Below are positions 49,399-58,414 of a stretch of 64,000 nucleotides of DNA, one piece after another (position 1 is the stretch's first letter; each line of letters opens with the position of its first letter). This DNA is from Pontiella agarivorans (lineage in GTDB: Bacteria > Verrucomicrobiota > Kiritimatiellia > Kiritimatiellales > Pontiellaceae). Where the stretch lies: contig NZ_JARVCO010000007.1 of assembly GCF_034531395.1 (NCBI RefSeq), forward strand, positions 372,001-436,000, given 5' to 3'. Below the pieces are notes generated by a model. It had not been told where the DNA came from and did not search any database. It worked only from the letters and a program-made list of their open reading frames with translations. A program made the position numbers and the translations under genes.

Positions 49399-50625
49399 TC
49401 AGTATTGAAGTGCATTCAGCGAAAATCCGAGCAGGCAGACATCGTCCCCCAGTTTGCTGCTGCCGGCATGCGCCCGGGCAGCTTCAAGAATCCGGGGAAA
49501 CAGCGCTTTCAATGTGACCTCGTTTTCACGGATAAGAAGCTCCTGGAGCCGTCGTTCGCCAAACTCCTCGCCGGTTTCATTTTCAGCTTCAACAATGCCG
49601 TCGGTATACATCAGCACTTCATCACGGGGCTGAAGCTGAAGGGCGAACGTGCTGTATTCAAAATCGGGAGTGATGGCCAGGGCCGGGCCGGTATCCGATT
49701 CGGCGATCGGAAGCGGTTCGGCACTGTGTTCTCCGGGACGGATCAGATAGGGGGCCGGGTGGCCCGCGACCGCCCCGGTCAGTTCGCCGGTGCGTACATC
49801 AACAACAAGGCAGCAGGCGGTGGCAAAAAGAAAGGCATCTTCACTTTGTAGCATAGGATGAAGCTGCCGGTTCAGCGTGGTCAGAAATTCGCCGGCGGAG
49901 GACAGGTGGGTTGCCAAATGGTCGCTAATGCACCGGATCAGGCCGGTAATTAATGCGGCGCGTACGCCGTGGCCCATCACATCGCAGATCAGCAGCCCGG
50001 CGCGGTGGTCGTCGAGCCGATGCACGGCACAGTAGTCGCCGCCGAGTTTATTGTCGGCTTCATAGAAATAGTGGAAATCGAGGAGCGGTTTGCCATCGCC
50101 GGAAAGAAAAACCGGATAGTTGTGAGGCAGGAAGGTCTGTTGCAGATGTGCGGCCATCTGGAGGTCGCTGGCAATCTGCTCGTTGGCCTGCCGCAGCAGC
50201 GCATTGGTCCGTCGCAGTTCGTTCAATGCGGCTTCGAGTTCTTCCTCTTTCTGTTTCAGTTCGGTGATATCGCGGCCGATACCGATGCATCCGGTAATGT
50301 GTCCATCGCGGTCGCGCAAGGGAACTTTGGTGGTGGATACCCATTTCATGTGCCCGTCTTCCCACTCCACATGTTCCTCTTTGGCTTTAAGCGGTTCGCC
50401 GGTTTCAAAAATATGCAGTTCATCATTTCGGGCGGTTCGGGCAAACTCTTCCGACAGCAGGTCAAAATCATCTTTTCCGATCGCAGCCTGCGGGTTTTCA
50501 AATCCGTTCCACTGGGCGCAGGAGCGGTTCATCAGAATAAAACGGGAATCGCGGTCCTTAAAGAAAATGTTATCCGTCATGTTGTCCAGCAGCTGCTGAA
50601 GCAGTTCTGTATTTTCAGGTGTCAT
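49399..50625 (-). CDS. PAS-SpoIIE phosphatase
   Basis: A 408-residue soluble regulator. A PAS domain (about 5-125, DNIFFKDRDSRFILMN...VSTTKVPLRDRDGHITGCIGIGRDIT) senses a signal, a coiled coil links it (about 128-165, LKQKEEELEAALNEL), and a PP2C/SpoIIE domain follows (GGDYCAVHRLDDHRAGLLICDVMGHG, ...VLMYTDGIVEAEN) with the metal aspartates. Such proteins dephosphorylate anti-sigma-factor antagonists; no antagonist gene is adjacent, but the STAS-like protein at 6234 is a candidate partner. AGGAGG precedes ATG 50625. Confidence 0.9.
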   Translation of the reverse strand: MTPENTELLQQLLDNMTDNIFFKDRDSRFILMNRSCAQWNGFENPQAAIGKDDFDLLSEEFARTARNDELHIFETGEPLKAKEEHVEWEDGHMKWVSTTKVPLRDRDGHITGCIGIGRDITELKQKEEELEAALNELRRTNALLRQANEQIASDLQMAAHLQQTFLPHNYPVFLSGDGKPLLDFHYFYEADNKLGGDYCAVHRLDDHRAGLLICDVMGHGVRAALITGLIRCISDHLATHLSSAGEFLTTLNRQLHPMLQSEDAFLFATACCLVVDVRTGELTGAVAGHPAPYLIRPGEHSAEPLPIAESDTGPALAITPDFEYSTFALQLQPRDEVLMYTDGIVEAENETGEEFGERRLQELLIRENEVTLKALFPRILEAARAHAGSSKLGDDVCLLGFSLNALQY

Positions 50626-50772
50626 ATGGCCTCCTGTTTCCATGCCTTCCGAGCGGAAAGCAGTATAGGACGGGCCGCTGGAATGCACAAGAAGAAGGAT
50701 GGCTGGGAGGTCAGATCCTGTTCCGTGATCCGGTGAAGCGTAAAAAAGCGAAAGCGCAGTTTGGCATAGGGC

Positions 50773-51093
50773 TTAATGTACCGTTGTCAATTTCAGGCCG
50801 ATGATGCCGGCAACAATGAATGCAACACTGATCAGCCGGCCTGCATTTGCCGGTTCGCCAAAGAGTATAATTCCGAGAATCACGGTGCCGACTGCGCCAA
50901 CGCCGACCCAAACCCCATAGGCGGTTCCGACCGGCAGCGTCTTCATGGAAACACTGAGCAGCCACAGGCTGATCAGCATGGTTGAGATGGTCCACAGTGT
51001 GGGACCTGGTCGTGTAAAACCCTTTGTGAATTTAAGGCCCACCGCCCATCCCATTTCAAACAGTCCCGCGAGAATCAGGATTGCCCAATTCAT
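50773..51093 (-). CDS. gdx: SMR-family guanidinium exporter (SugE/Gdx type)
   Basis: A 106-residue four-helix transporter. The essential glutamate is in LAGLFEMGWAVGLKF (E13), and the SugE signature WVGVGAVGTVILGIILFGE is present in helix 3. Known family biology: SugE/Gdx proteins export guanidinium by proton antiport, and they are commonly switched by guanidine riboswitches. A guanidine-II riboswitch is indeed found just upstream (51114-51159), which supports Gdx over a multidrug EmrE. AAGGA lies six bases before the ATG. Confidence 0.92.
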   Translation of the reverse strand: MNWAILILAGLFEMGWAVGLKFTKGFTRPGPTLWTISTMLISLWLLSVSMKTLPVGTAYGVWVGVGAVGTVILGIILFGEPANAGRLISVAFIVAGIIGLKLTTVH

Positions 51094-51113
51094 AATTTGT
51101 CCTTTCTTTTCCC

Positions 51114-51159
51114 GGGGCCGTCCCCAACGCATTACGGAGCGGTGAGGTCGTCCTCACTT
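51114..51159 (-). promoter_or_regulatory. Guanidine-II (mini-ykkC) riboswitch
   Basis: On the minus strand two short hairpins have the diagnostic ACGR tetraloops: GTGAGG-ACGA-CCTCAC (51157-51142) and GGGG-ACGG-CCCC (51125-51114), joined by 16 bases. The second ends about 10 bases before the gdx ribosome-binding site, where ligand binding can expose it. A possible -10, TTAAAAT, lies just upstream (about 51163-51169). Confidence 0.9.
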
Positions 51160-51659
51160 CCATTTTAAATCGACAGATGCGATCGATGAAACGTGGTGTC
51201 ATAACCGTTAAAGCAGGGCCGGACGTCCACTATGGGATAATCTGTATTTTTCATCCGTTGATTATGACGCAGCGTGTTTCTGTCATAGCTTTGATCGCTT
51301 CTATTTCATTTGCAGACAAAATAGAGCTTTTCAACTTCTTTTTTGAGGGGGCTCTGAAAGAGCTGTTTCTTTATCGGGTTTGATTTCAGCCACGATAATT
51401 CAGTTACAACTGTTTTACAGTCTCTTTGCTGATAGGTGCGGGAGCTTGATATGGGGAAGACCGGCACGAAAACTTACATGACTGAGAGCAGGCGAATAAT
51501 TTCACATGAAGATCGGAATGGGGGGCAGTTAAGTTTTTCCACGGGTTGGAAAGCTGAAGTTTTTTGGGCGGGTGAATTTGCTCTTCTACGCTCGCGTGTA
51601 TTGTTCAAACGGTTTGTGATCCGAGTACGGTTCCGGGAAAATGGGTCAAATCTTGAAAA
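51160..51659. other. Gene-poor stretch
   Basis: Two short plus-strand frames (51177-51383, 51436-51702) lack family features; neither is convincing. One palindrome (51537) lies here. No RNA gene seen. Confidence 0.5.
51537..51551. repeat. Palindrome TTCCACGGGTTGGAA
   Basis: In the gene-poor stretch between gdx and the GntR gene. Confidence 0.88.
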
Positions 51660-52754
51660 TCAGTCGATGGGGCCGCAGGAGGATTCGCGGATGACGAGCT
51701 GACCTCTGAGGGTGACGCGGACGGGCGGGCTGTCGGGGGTTTTGATGCGGTTGATCATTACGCGCGCGGCAACGCGACCGATGTCTTTGGTGGGTTGCCG
51801 GTAGGAGGTGAGCGGGACGCTGAGCAGCGAGGCGTATTTTACATCGTCGAAACCGCAGACCTGCATTTCGTGGGGAAGGTCGATTCCGAGATCGAGCAGT
51901 GCGCGGAGCAGAGGGGCTGCGGTGGCATCGTTGGCGCAGATAATGCCCTGAACGCCTGCTTTGCGAAGGGCTTTGGCTGCACGTTCCGGCTGATCGGCAT
52001 CGAGTTCCACATCAAGCAGGGTGTTGGCCCGGTGGCCGGCCTGAACGAGAGCTTCGTGGCTGCCGATGCGGCGCAGCTGCACGGTCACGGCGGGGTAGGT
52101 ACCGGAGACGAAAGCGAGTTTTTTACAGCCGTTGCCCAGCAGGTGGTTGGCCATAATGTAGCCGGCTTCGATGTTGTCGATGCCGATAAGATCGTAGGGG
52201 GTCTGGCGCGGCCAGGGATAGACGTCGCGGTCGAGCAGTACAACGCGGATACTTTCGCGCCCGAGCCGTTTGATGATTTCCAGATTAAATTCCTGCTGTC
52301 CGGGGATGTGTTCAATGGGGGTGAAGAAAACCCCGTTTACCCGGGCATCGATAAATTCCTCGGTCATTGTTTCGGCAAAAGCGCGCGGGTCATGTTCACG
52401 GCTGAATTCCGAAGACTGGATAATCTGCATTCCGGCTTCAGCGGCGGTCTGAGTGATGCCGGCGCAGATGGGTTCAAAAATCTCGGTTTCATGGATGCGC
52501 GGAATGAGGAAGGCGGCGGTGAGGGCGGATTTGCCCGGTGCCAGCACCTGGGTGCCGAATCCGGCGCGGCGCCGGACCAGTTTTTCGTCGGTCAGCAGCT
52601 TCAGCGCCTTGGCGACGGTGGGGCGTGAGGCCCCGTATTTTTTTGCCAGATCCTGTTCCGCGGGAAGGAGATCGCCGGGTTTATACGTCTGGTTCCGGAT
52701 TAAAATACGAATTTTCTCTGATATCTGTAAGTACTTTGGTTTGGAGGGGTTCAT
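51660..52754 (-). CDS. GntR-headed, LacI-type sensor regulator
   Basis: A 364-residue regulator. Residues about 5-70 are a GntR winged helix (YKPGDLLPAEQDLAKKYGASRPTVAKALKLL); residues about 85-364 are a LacI/periplasmic-binding-like sensor (LTAAFLIPRIHE...LPHEMQVCGFDDVKYASLLSVPLTSYRQP). This mix is typical of AraR-like sugar repressors. ATG 52754 fits family starts, but the frame is open to ATG 52829 and neither has a clean ribosome-binding site. It diverges from the sugar-alcohol operon, its likely target; the inducer is unknown. Confidence 0.88.
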   Translation of the reverse strand: MNPSKPKYLQISEKIRILIRNQTYKPGDLLPAEQDLAKKYGASRPTVAKALKLLTDEKLVRRRAGFGTQVLAPGKSALTAAFLIPRIHETEIFEPICAGITQTAAEAGMQIIQSSEFSREHDPRAFAETMTEEFIDARVNGVFFTPIEHIPGQQEFNLEIIKRLGRESIRVVLLDRDVYPWPRQTPYDLIGIDNIEAGYIMANHLLGNGCKKLAFVSGTYPAVTVQLRRIGSHEALVQAGHRANTLLDVELDADQPERAAKALRKAGVQGIICANDATAAPLLRALLDLGIDLPHEMQVCGFDDVKYASLLSVPLTSYRQPTKDIGRVAARVMINRIKTPDSPPVRVTLRGQLVIRESSCGPID

Positions 52755-52799
52755 GAATAAAATGTCATGTAAATGATAATAATAAGCAATCATATAATT

Positions 52800-52813
52800 T
52801 ACAAATAAATGTA
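52800..52813. promoter_or_regulatory. Candidate operator between the regulator and the sugar-alcohol operon
   Basis: TACAAATAAATGTA, arms TACA/TGTA, in an AT-rich spacer between the divergent genes. GntR proteins often bind TNTACA-type boxes. Confidence 0.4.
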
Positions 52814-52891
52814 CAAACCGACATTTCATGAGAGTCTGTGCCTATCAACTCAGGAAAGTCAACAGACCCGAGAGGGATGAAGGAGAGAGCC

Positions 52892-53806
52892 ATGAATAGA
52901 ACATTTAATGTAGCAGGAATCGGCGAACTGCTCTGGGATGTGTTTCCGGAACATAAGCGCCTGGGCGGCGCACCGGCCAATTTTTCCTGTCATTGCGGCC
53001 AATTGGGTGCCAATGCCAAACCGGTAAGCTGTGTGGGAGCGGATCCGCTCGGTAAAGAACTTCGCGAAAGCCTGAAGGAGCTGGGCATGTCGGCGGAGTT
53101 TATTTTTGAAAGTGCGGAGTATCCGACCGGCACGGTGGAGGTGGTGCTGAATGAAATGGGTAAACCGACATATCAGATTCATGAAGATGTGGCGTGGGAT
53201 CATATTCCGTGTCCGGATGCGCTGAAAGATTTTGCGGCCTCGCTGGATGCGGTCTGCTTCGGATCGCTTTCGCAGCGTGCCGGAGAATCGCGCGGCTCGA
53301 TCCGTTCTTTTATCCGGGAGGTGCCGGATAACGCGCTGAAAATTTATGATGTGAATCTGCGGCAGGCCTTCTTTTCGAAACAGATTGTTTCGGAATCGCT
53401 GGAGCTGGCCAATGTGCTGAAGCTCAGTGATGAAGAGCTGCCGGTGCTGGCGGGCTATTTTGATCTGACGGGTGATACCGAAGAACAGCTGACGGCATTG
53501 CGCCGCATGTTCAGCCTGAAGCTGATCTTTTTCACCCGCGGGAAAGACGGGAGTCTGCTGCTGAGTGCTCATGAGACGGATGACTGTCCCGGCTGTGAAG
53601 GGTTGGCGGTGGATTCCGTGGGGGCCGGCGATTCGGCCACGGCTGCGCTTTGCATGGGCGTGTTGCAGGGGTGGCCGCTGAGCAAAGTAAATCTTTATAC
53701 CAACGAGGTTTCCACGTTTGTCTGCATGCAGAAAGGGGCTACTCCGGTGCTGCCGGAACGCCTGGTTAATTATGAGCCTGTTACTGAAAGTGAGGAGAGA
53801 GCATGA
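52892..53806 (+). CDS. Fructokinase-like PfkB kinase
   Basis: A 304-residue kinase: VAGIGELLWDVFPEHKRLGGAPANFSCH (PfkB entry), VVLNEMGKPTYQIHEDVAWD with the D-fructose-type lid, and catalytic DSVGAGDSATAAL (about 239-251). This pattern is that of bacterial fructokinases. In an operon with a mannitol-family dehydrogenase it would phosphorylate the ketose (fructose or xylulose) produced. AAGGAGAGAGCC precedes ATG 52892. The stop overlaps the next start by four bases. Confidence 0.92.
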   Translation: MNRTFNVAGIGELLWDVFPEHKRLGGAPANFSCHCGQLGANAKPVSCVGADPLGKELRESLKELGMSAEFIFESAEYPTGTVEVVLNEMGKPTYQIHEDVAWDHIPCPDALKDFAASLDAVCFGSLSQRAGESRGSIRSFIREVPDNALKIYDVNLRQAFFSKQIVSESLELANVLKLSDEELPVLAGYFDLTGDTEEQLTALRRMFSLKLIFFTRGKDGSLLLSAHETDDCPGCEGLAVDSVGAGDSATAALCMGVLQGWPLSKVNLYTNEVSTFVCMQKGATPVLPERLVNYEPVTESEERA

Positions 53807-55551
53807 ATACACGATTCCAACATCTGGAGAGCGTGAGCGAAGAGCAGCTGCCGGTCTCAAAGCATAAACTGCACGGCTGGGGACATTTTCTCGGCCTCTA
53901 CGCCGGCGAGCACGTCGCCGCCACCGAGTTTGTCATCGGGGCCACCTTTGTTGCGCTGGGTGCAAAAACCATGGACATTATTCTCGGGCTGCTGATCGGT
54001 AATATTCTGGCGATTCTCAGCTGGACGATGATCACCTCACCGATTGCCGTGGATACACGGATGAGCCTTTACAACTATCTGCATAAAATTGCGGGCGATA
54101 AAATGACGGCGCTGTACAACTGGGCGAACGTCATCATCTTCACGGTGATATCGGCCGCCATGATCACGGTGTCATCGACGGCGGTGCGGTTTCTGTTCAA
54201 AATACCGGCGCAGCTGGCGTGGTATCCCACCAATCCGTGGTTTGTTGTGGTGGTGCTCGCCGTGGGCATCATTGTGGTCTTCGTGGCGATGTACGGTTTC
54301 AATGCGGTTTCTGAATTTTCGGGAATCTGTGCGCCTTGGCTGTTTGTCATGTTTACCAGCGGATCGCTGGTGCTGATGCCGGCGCTGTCCAATGCTGTAC
54401 TGGGCAAAACGGTGCTGGACGGATTCGGTGATTTCATGGCCATCGGCAATCAGTCGATCTGGACCGGTGTGAATGCCGTCGGTGAACCGGGGATCGGCCT
54501 GCTGGAAGTGATCGGTTTTGCCTGGGCGGCAAATACCATTACGCATTTCGGCCTGATTGATATGGCGCTGTTCCGCTACGCAAAGAAAAAAGTATACGGC
54601 CTCTGCACCAGTTCGGGGATGCTGTTCGGTCATTTCATTGCCTGGATTTCCGCAGGCATCATGGGCGCCGGCACTGCGGTGCTGCTGAAAACAACGATCA
54701 CCGAGCTTGATCCCGGCGACGTGGCCTACTATGCCCTCGGTCTTTCCGGATTCGTGATTGTGATTATCGCCGGCTGGACGACGGCCAATGCCAATCTCTA
54801 TCGGGCCGGTCTCGCGGCACAGGCGATTTTCTATAAACACTCCCGCAAAAAAACCACGCTGGCGGTCGGTGTTGTGACGGTGGTTGTGGCGTGTTTTCCG
54901 TTTGTATTCACCAAAATGCTTCCGCTGCTGACCTATGCCGGGCTGCTGGTGGTTCCGGTGGGGGCCATTGTGTTTGCCGAGCATGTGATTTTCCCGAAGA
55001 TCGGATTCACCCGCTACTGGGCGCGATACCGCAAGCTGACCCATAGTACGCCTGCGATCGCCTCGTGGATTGCCGGTCTGGTTTTCGGTTTCGGTCTGAA
55101 TGCCCTGAATGTAATGTCATTCTACTATCTCTTCATTCCGACCTGGATCTTCACGATTGTGCTCTACACGCTGATGGCGAAAAAATACGGCGCGGCGGAA
55201 TCCTATCCTGAAGAGGTGGCTGCCGATGAGGTTTATGATGCTGAAGTTGCCGCGTATCAGGATTATCTGGCGGCCCGCACGCCGCAGCCGGTAAAGGATA
55301 CTTCCGCGCTGACCCGGATTCTGACCTGGGCCTCGATCATCAGTCTCGTCATTACCATGGTTCTGGCCTGCATCACCATGTGGGGCAGTCCGGATATGGA
55401 AACGTATGATGTGAATCGCGCGGTCTTCTACCGCTACGGCTTCATCTGCACCATCGTATATTTCGTGCTGGCCTACTGGGCGATGCGCCGCAAGAAAGCC
55501 TCGGTAGAGGAGCCGGTCATTGCTGCGGATCCCGAGGCCGTCGTTTCATAA
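53803..55551 (+). CDS. NCS1-like purine/cytosine-permease-family transporter
   Basis: A 582-residue protein with about twelve hydrophobic segments. The start (GHFLGLYAGEHVAATEFVIGATFVALG) and the pattern of helices are those of the nucleobase:cation symporter-1 family, but the protein is 80-100 residues longer than usual because of a hydrophilic loop and tail near residues 465-510. It stands between a fructokinase and a polyol dehydrogenase, with no nucleobase gene near, so a sugar alcohol is the likelier substrate. FQHLE near the N-terminus comes from a palindromic repeat (53815). Coupled to the kinase gene (ATGA). Confidence 0.82.
   Translation: MNTRFQHLESVSEEQLPVSKHKLHGWGHFLGLYAGEHVAATEFVIGATFVALGAKTMDIILGLLIGNILAILSWTMITSPIAVDTRMSLYNYLHKIAGDKMTALYNWANVIIFTVISAAMITVSSTAVRFLFKIPAQLAWYPTNPWFVVVVLAVGIIVVFVAMYGFNAVSEFSGICAPWLFVMFTSGSLVLMPALSNAVLGKTVLDGFGDFMAIGNQSIWTGVNAVGEPGIGLLEVIGFAWAANTITHFGLIDMALFRYAKKKVYGLCTSSGMLFGHFIAWISAGIMGAGTAVLLKTTITELDPGDVAYYALGLSGFVIVIIAGWTTANANLYRAGLAAQAIFYKHSRKKTTLAVGVVTVVVACFPFVFTKMLPLLTYAGLLVVPVGAIVFAEHVIFPKIGFTRYWARYRKLTHSTPAIASWIAGLVFGFGLNALNVMSFYYLFIPTWIFTIVLYTLMAKKYGAAESYPEEVAADEVYDAEVAAYQDYLAARTPQPVKDTSALTRILTWASIISLVITMVLACITMWGSPDMETYDVNRAVFYRYGFICTIVYFVLAYWAMRRKKASVEEPVIAADPEAVVS
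53815..53829. repeat. Palindrome TTCCAACATCTGGAG (one mismatch)
   Basis: At the start of the NCS1 gene as F-Q-H-L-E. Confidence 0.8.
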
Positions 55552-55563
55552 GGAATTAAAAAT

Positions 55564-55582
55564 GGAGGGACAACGTCCCTCC
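55564..55582. repeat. Hairpin between permease and dehydrogenase genes
   Basis: GGAGGGAC-AAC-GTCCCTCC, perfect 8-bp stem, three-base loop, ending CCGG; no T run. Layout matches the hairpin at 2777. Confidence 0.65.
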
Positions 55583-55603
55583 GGAAACTCTGAGGAGAGT
55601 GAC

Positions 55604-57109
55604 ATGAATAAATCCATTAAACTGAACCAGGAAAACCTTCCGCTGCTGGCGGATAAAATGATCATCCCGACCTACGACCGCAGTAAAATGAAAGCCGGTA
55701 TCGTACACGTCGGTGTCGGCGGATTCCACCGCTCCCACGAAGCGTATTATACCGGATCGCTTATGAATGAATCCGATGCACTGGACTGGGGCATCTGCGG
55801 CGTCGGGCTGCGGGAATCGGACCGGAAAATGCGGGATATTCTCAAGGAGCAGGATTTTCTGTATACCCTGATGTTCAAGCATCCCGACGGCACTGTCAAA
55901 GCCCGCGTCATCGGTTCGATCATCGACTTTATGCTGAGTGTGGATGACCCGATGGCGGTGATCGACCGCATGGCGCATGAGGACACCAAAATCGTATCGC
56001 TGACGATCACGGAGGGCGGTTATAATTTTCATCCCGCCACCGGCGAATTTATGTTCGATAATCCGGATGTGCAGCACGATCTGGCTCATCCGGAAGCCCC
56101 TCGGCTGGTGTTCGGCTATCTGACTGCCGCACTGAAAAAACGGCGTGATTCCGGGCGTCCGCCGTTTACCGTTCAGTCGTGCGATAATGTGCAGCACAAC
56201 GGCGATATGACCAAAAAAATGCTGCTGGCTTTCGCCGGCCGGCTGGATCCTGAGCTGGCGGAATGGATCGAAGCCAACGTCTGTTTTCCGAATGCCATGG
56301 TGGACCGCATCACACCGGTTACCACGGCATCCGATATTGAATATCTCCGGACTGAATTCGGGGTGCGCGGAGCATGGCCGGTTACCTGCGAGCCGTTTTG
56401 TCAGTGGGTAATCGAGGATAACTTTTCCAGCGGCCGTCCGGCCTGGGAAAAAGTCGGTGCGCAGTTTGTTCCGGACGTCACGCCGTATGAAAAAATGAAG
56501 ATTCGGCTGCTGAATGCCGGGCACTCCGTGCTCGGTCTGCTCGGTTCGATTCATGGTCATGAAACGATCGACGGTGCCGTTACGGATCCGCTGTTCGCTA
56601 AATATCTTCGGGCATTTATGGATGTGGAAGCCACGCCGGTGCTGGATGAAGTCGAGGGCATTAATCTTGATGACTACAAGGACAGCCTGATCGAACGTTT
56701 CGGCAATCCGAATATCAAAGACAGCCTGGCGCGCATCTGTCTGGAAAGCTCGGCCAAACTGCCGAAGTTTCTGATTGCAACCATCAATGAAAACCTCGCG
56801 GCCGGCGGCAGTATTGATTATGCCACGCTGGTGATTGCCGCCTGGTGTTATTACAGCGACAAAGGTCTCAGCCGTCACGGCGTGGAGCTGGATATTGTGG
56901 ATGAAATGAAAGACGAGCTGCATCTGGCGGCGATGGGAACGGAAGATGATGTACTTTCGTTCCTGAGACTGGAACCGATCTTCGGGGATCTGATCAACAA
57001 CGAACGCTTCACCCAAACCTATGCGGCCATGGTGCAGGCGCTTTACGAAGATCCTGACATTGCCCGGCTGATGACGCAGATTCTGGCCGAAGAGCAACAG
57101 ACGGTCTGA
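55604..57109 (+). CDS. Mannitol-dehydrogenase-family polyol dehydrogenase
   Basis: A 501-residue long-chain NAD-dependent enzyme oxidising a polyol to a ketose (mannitol or related to fructose). Entry motif IVHVGVGGFHRSHEAYY (about 26-42), then KMRDILKEQDFLYTLM, the catalytic lysine and asparagine-histidine in KIRLLNAGHSVLGLL (about 297-310), and the all-helical C-terminal domain. Length matches mannitol 2-dehydrogenase, D-arabinitol or sorbitol dehydrogenase; substrate is not decidable. TGAGGAGAGTGAC precedes ATG 55604. It feeds fructokinase, two genes upstream. Confidence 0.92.
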   Translation: MNKSIKLNQENLPLLADKMIIPTYDRSKMKAGIVHVGVGGFHRSHEAYYTGSLMNESDALDWGICGVGLRESDRKMRDILKEQDFLYTLMFKHPDGTVKARVIGSIIDFMLSVDDPMAVIDRMAHEDTKIVSLTITEGGYNFHPATGEFMFDNPDVQHDLAHPEAPRLVFGYLTAALKKRRDSGRPPFTVQSCDNVQHNGDMTKKMLLAFAGRLDPELAEWIEANVCFPNAMVDRITPVTTASDIEYLRTEFGVRGAWPVTCEPFCQWVIEDNFSSGRPAWEKVGAQFVPDVTPYEKMKIRLLNAGHSVLGLLGSIHGHETIDGAVTDPLFAKYLRAFMDVEATPVLDEVEGINLDDYKDSLIERFGNPNIKDSLARICLESSAKLPKFLIATINENLAAGGSIDYATLVIAAWCYYSDKGLSRHGVELDIVDEMKDELHLAAMGTEDDVLSFLRLEPIFGDLINNERFTQTYAAMVQALYEDPDIARLMTQILAEEQQTV

Positions 57110-57131
57110 CGAAAATATACCTTATCAAAAC

Positions 57132-57153
57132 CCGGGGTGCGGCAGCATCCCGG
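57132..57153. repeat. Hairpin before the porin gene
   Basis: CCGGGGTGC / GCATCCCGG (one wobble/mismatch), loop of four; could set relative expression of the porin versus the upstream genes. Confidence 0.55.
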
Positions 57154-57179
57154 TGCAGTTGAAAACCGGAGGAGAAACC

Positions 57180-58388
57180 ATGAAAAAATCAGTGTTGCTA
57201 TTGAGTGCCGCAGTTTCGGCGAGTGCCGTTGCTGAACAGGGTCCGCAGGAAAAAGCCTGGTATCAGGAAGACCGGCTGTTTGATCGGTATGAAAGTATGG
57301 AAGCCTCGGGGATCTCGCCGTTTCTATACTTTGATTCGATTTATGCGGCGAATGTCGACGGCGGTGTTGATACGGCTGATAACTATACGGCCCAGACTTA
57401 TGCCGGTGTCGATCTCGATCTGGAAAAGCTGATCGGCTGGGATAACACCACCATGAAAATTTCCATGGTTAATCGTTCGGGGAACGGTATTGCCAACGAT
57501 GTCGGCGGAATTTATGACCCGATGTGCATCAATGGCGGGCCCGACGGGCAGGTGACCTGGCTCTATCAGGTCTGGATCGAAAAAATGTTCGGTGAAAACC
57601 TGGCGGTGAAATTCGGACGCACGTCGATGGATGAGGATTTTGCGGATAATGGGCTGAATCGATATGCTCTCAGTACGGCCATCAACGGACCGATCCGTTC
57701 GATGATGCTGGAGAGTCCTCAAATTTATTCTTTTCCGCTGGCGCTGTGGGGCGGTCGGTTGAAATATACACTGAATGAAAATCATCAGTTCCAGCTTGGT
57801 GCGTATCAGATTAACGCTTCCATCTGGGATGATTATGTGCCGGGAACTGACTGGAGCTGGCGCAGCGATGACGGGGTCACTTTCATGGCGCAGTATGACT
57901 GGACGCCCGCCGTTTTTGAGCGCCCGTCCCGCTTCTATCTCGGGATTGCCGATTCGGTGTATGAATATGATGATTTTGACGGCGGCGAAACCTCCAATCT
58001 GCTGCGTTTTTACGGTCACGCGGAGGTTGAAGTGGTCGAAAACCTTCGGCTCTTTGCCTTCGGCGCCTACACCACGCAGGATGAAACCGCCAAGGTTCCG
58101 CTTCAGCTCAGCGGCGGGGCGAACTGGAAGGGGCTGATTCCCGGCCGTGAAAATGATCACACCATGTGCTTTGTGACCTATGGCCAGATCAGCGATGAAT
58201 ATGGCGAGTATGTGACGCTGGACGATGTGGATGCCGAAATGGTCTATGAATTCGGCCACCGTATTCAGATTATCCCGAGTTTCTATATTCAGCCGTCCGT
58301 GCAGTATATCGTGGATCCCGGCGGCGGGACCAACGGCGATGTGGATAACGCCCTTGTGCTCGGGGCCTGGGTTGGTGCGGCGTTTTAA
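57180..58388 (+). CDS. Carbohydrate-selective outer-membrane porin (OprB-like)
   Basis: A 402-residue beta-barrel. Signal peptide of about 19 residues (KKSVLLLSAAVSASAVA), then alternating amphipathic strands with aromatic girdles (NYTAQTYAGVDLDLEKL, WIEKMFGENLAVKFGRTSMDEDF) and C-terminal ALVLGAWVGAAF ending in Phe, as in barrel proteins inserted by BamA. Matches the OprB family of sugar porins. In this operon it is the outer-membrane entry for the sugar alcohol. GGAGGAGAAACC precedes ATG 57180. It ends at a terminator made from two palindromes. Confidence 0.88.
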   Translation: MKKSVLLLSAAVSASAVAEQGPQEKAWYQEDRLFDRYESMEASGISPFLYFDSIYAANVDGGVDTADNYTAQTYAGVDLDLEKLIGWDNTTMKISMVNRSGNGIANDVGGIYDPMCINGGPDGQVTWLYQVWIEKMFGENLAVKFGRTSMDEDFADNGLNRYALSTAINGPIRSMMLESPQIYSFPLALWGGRLKYTLNENHQFQLGAYQINASIWDDYVPGTDWSWRSDDGVTFMAQYDWTPAVFERPSRFYLGIADSVYEYDDFDGGETSNLLRFYGHAEVEVVENLRLFAFGAYTTQDETAKVPLQLSGGANWKGLIPGRENDHTMCFVTYGQISDEYGEYVTLDDVDAEMVYEFGHRIQIIPSFYIQPSVQYIVDPGGGTNGDVDNALVLGAWVGAAF

Positions 58389-58414
58389 AAAATCTCTCCT
58401 GAACAACCAAGCGG

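Noticed and set aside
51177-51383. 68-codon plus-strand frame
   Set aside because: No recognisable protein features, directly upstream of the gdx riboswitch promoter region on the other strand.
51436-51702. 88-codon plus-strand frame
   Set aside because: No ribosome-binding site or family similarity; overlaps the end of the GntR/LacI gene.
55556-57097. Open minus-strand frame of 513 codons
   Set aside because: Shadow of the mannitol-family dehydrogenase; composition rich in His/Arg/Gln, with no recognisable domain.
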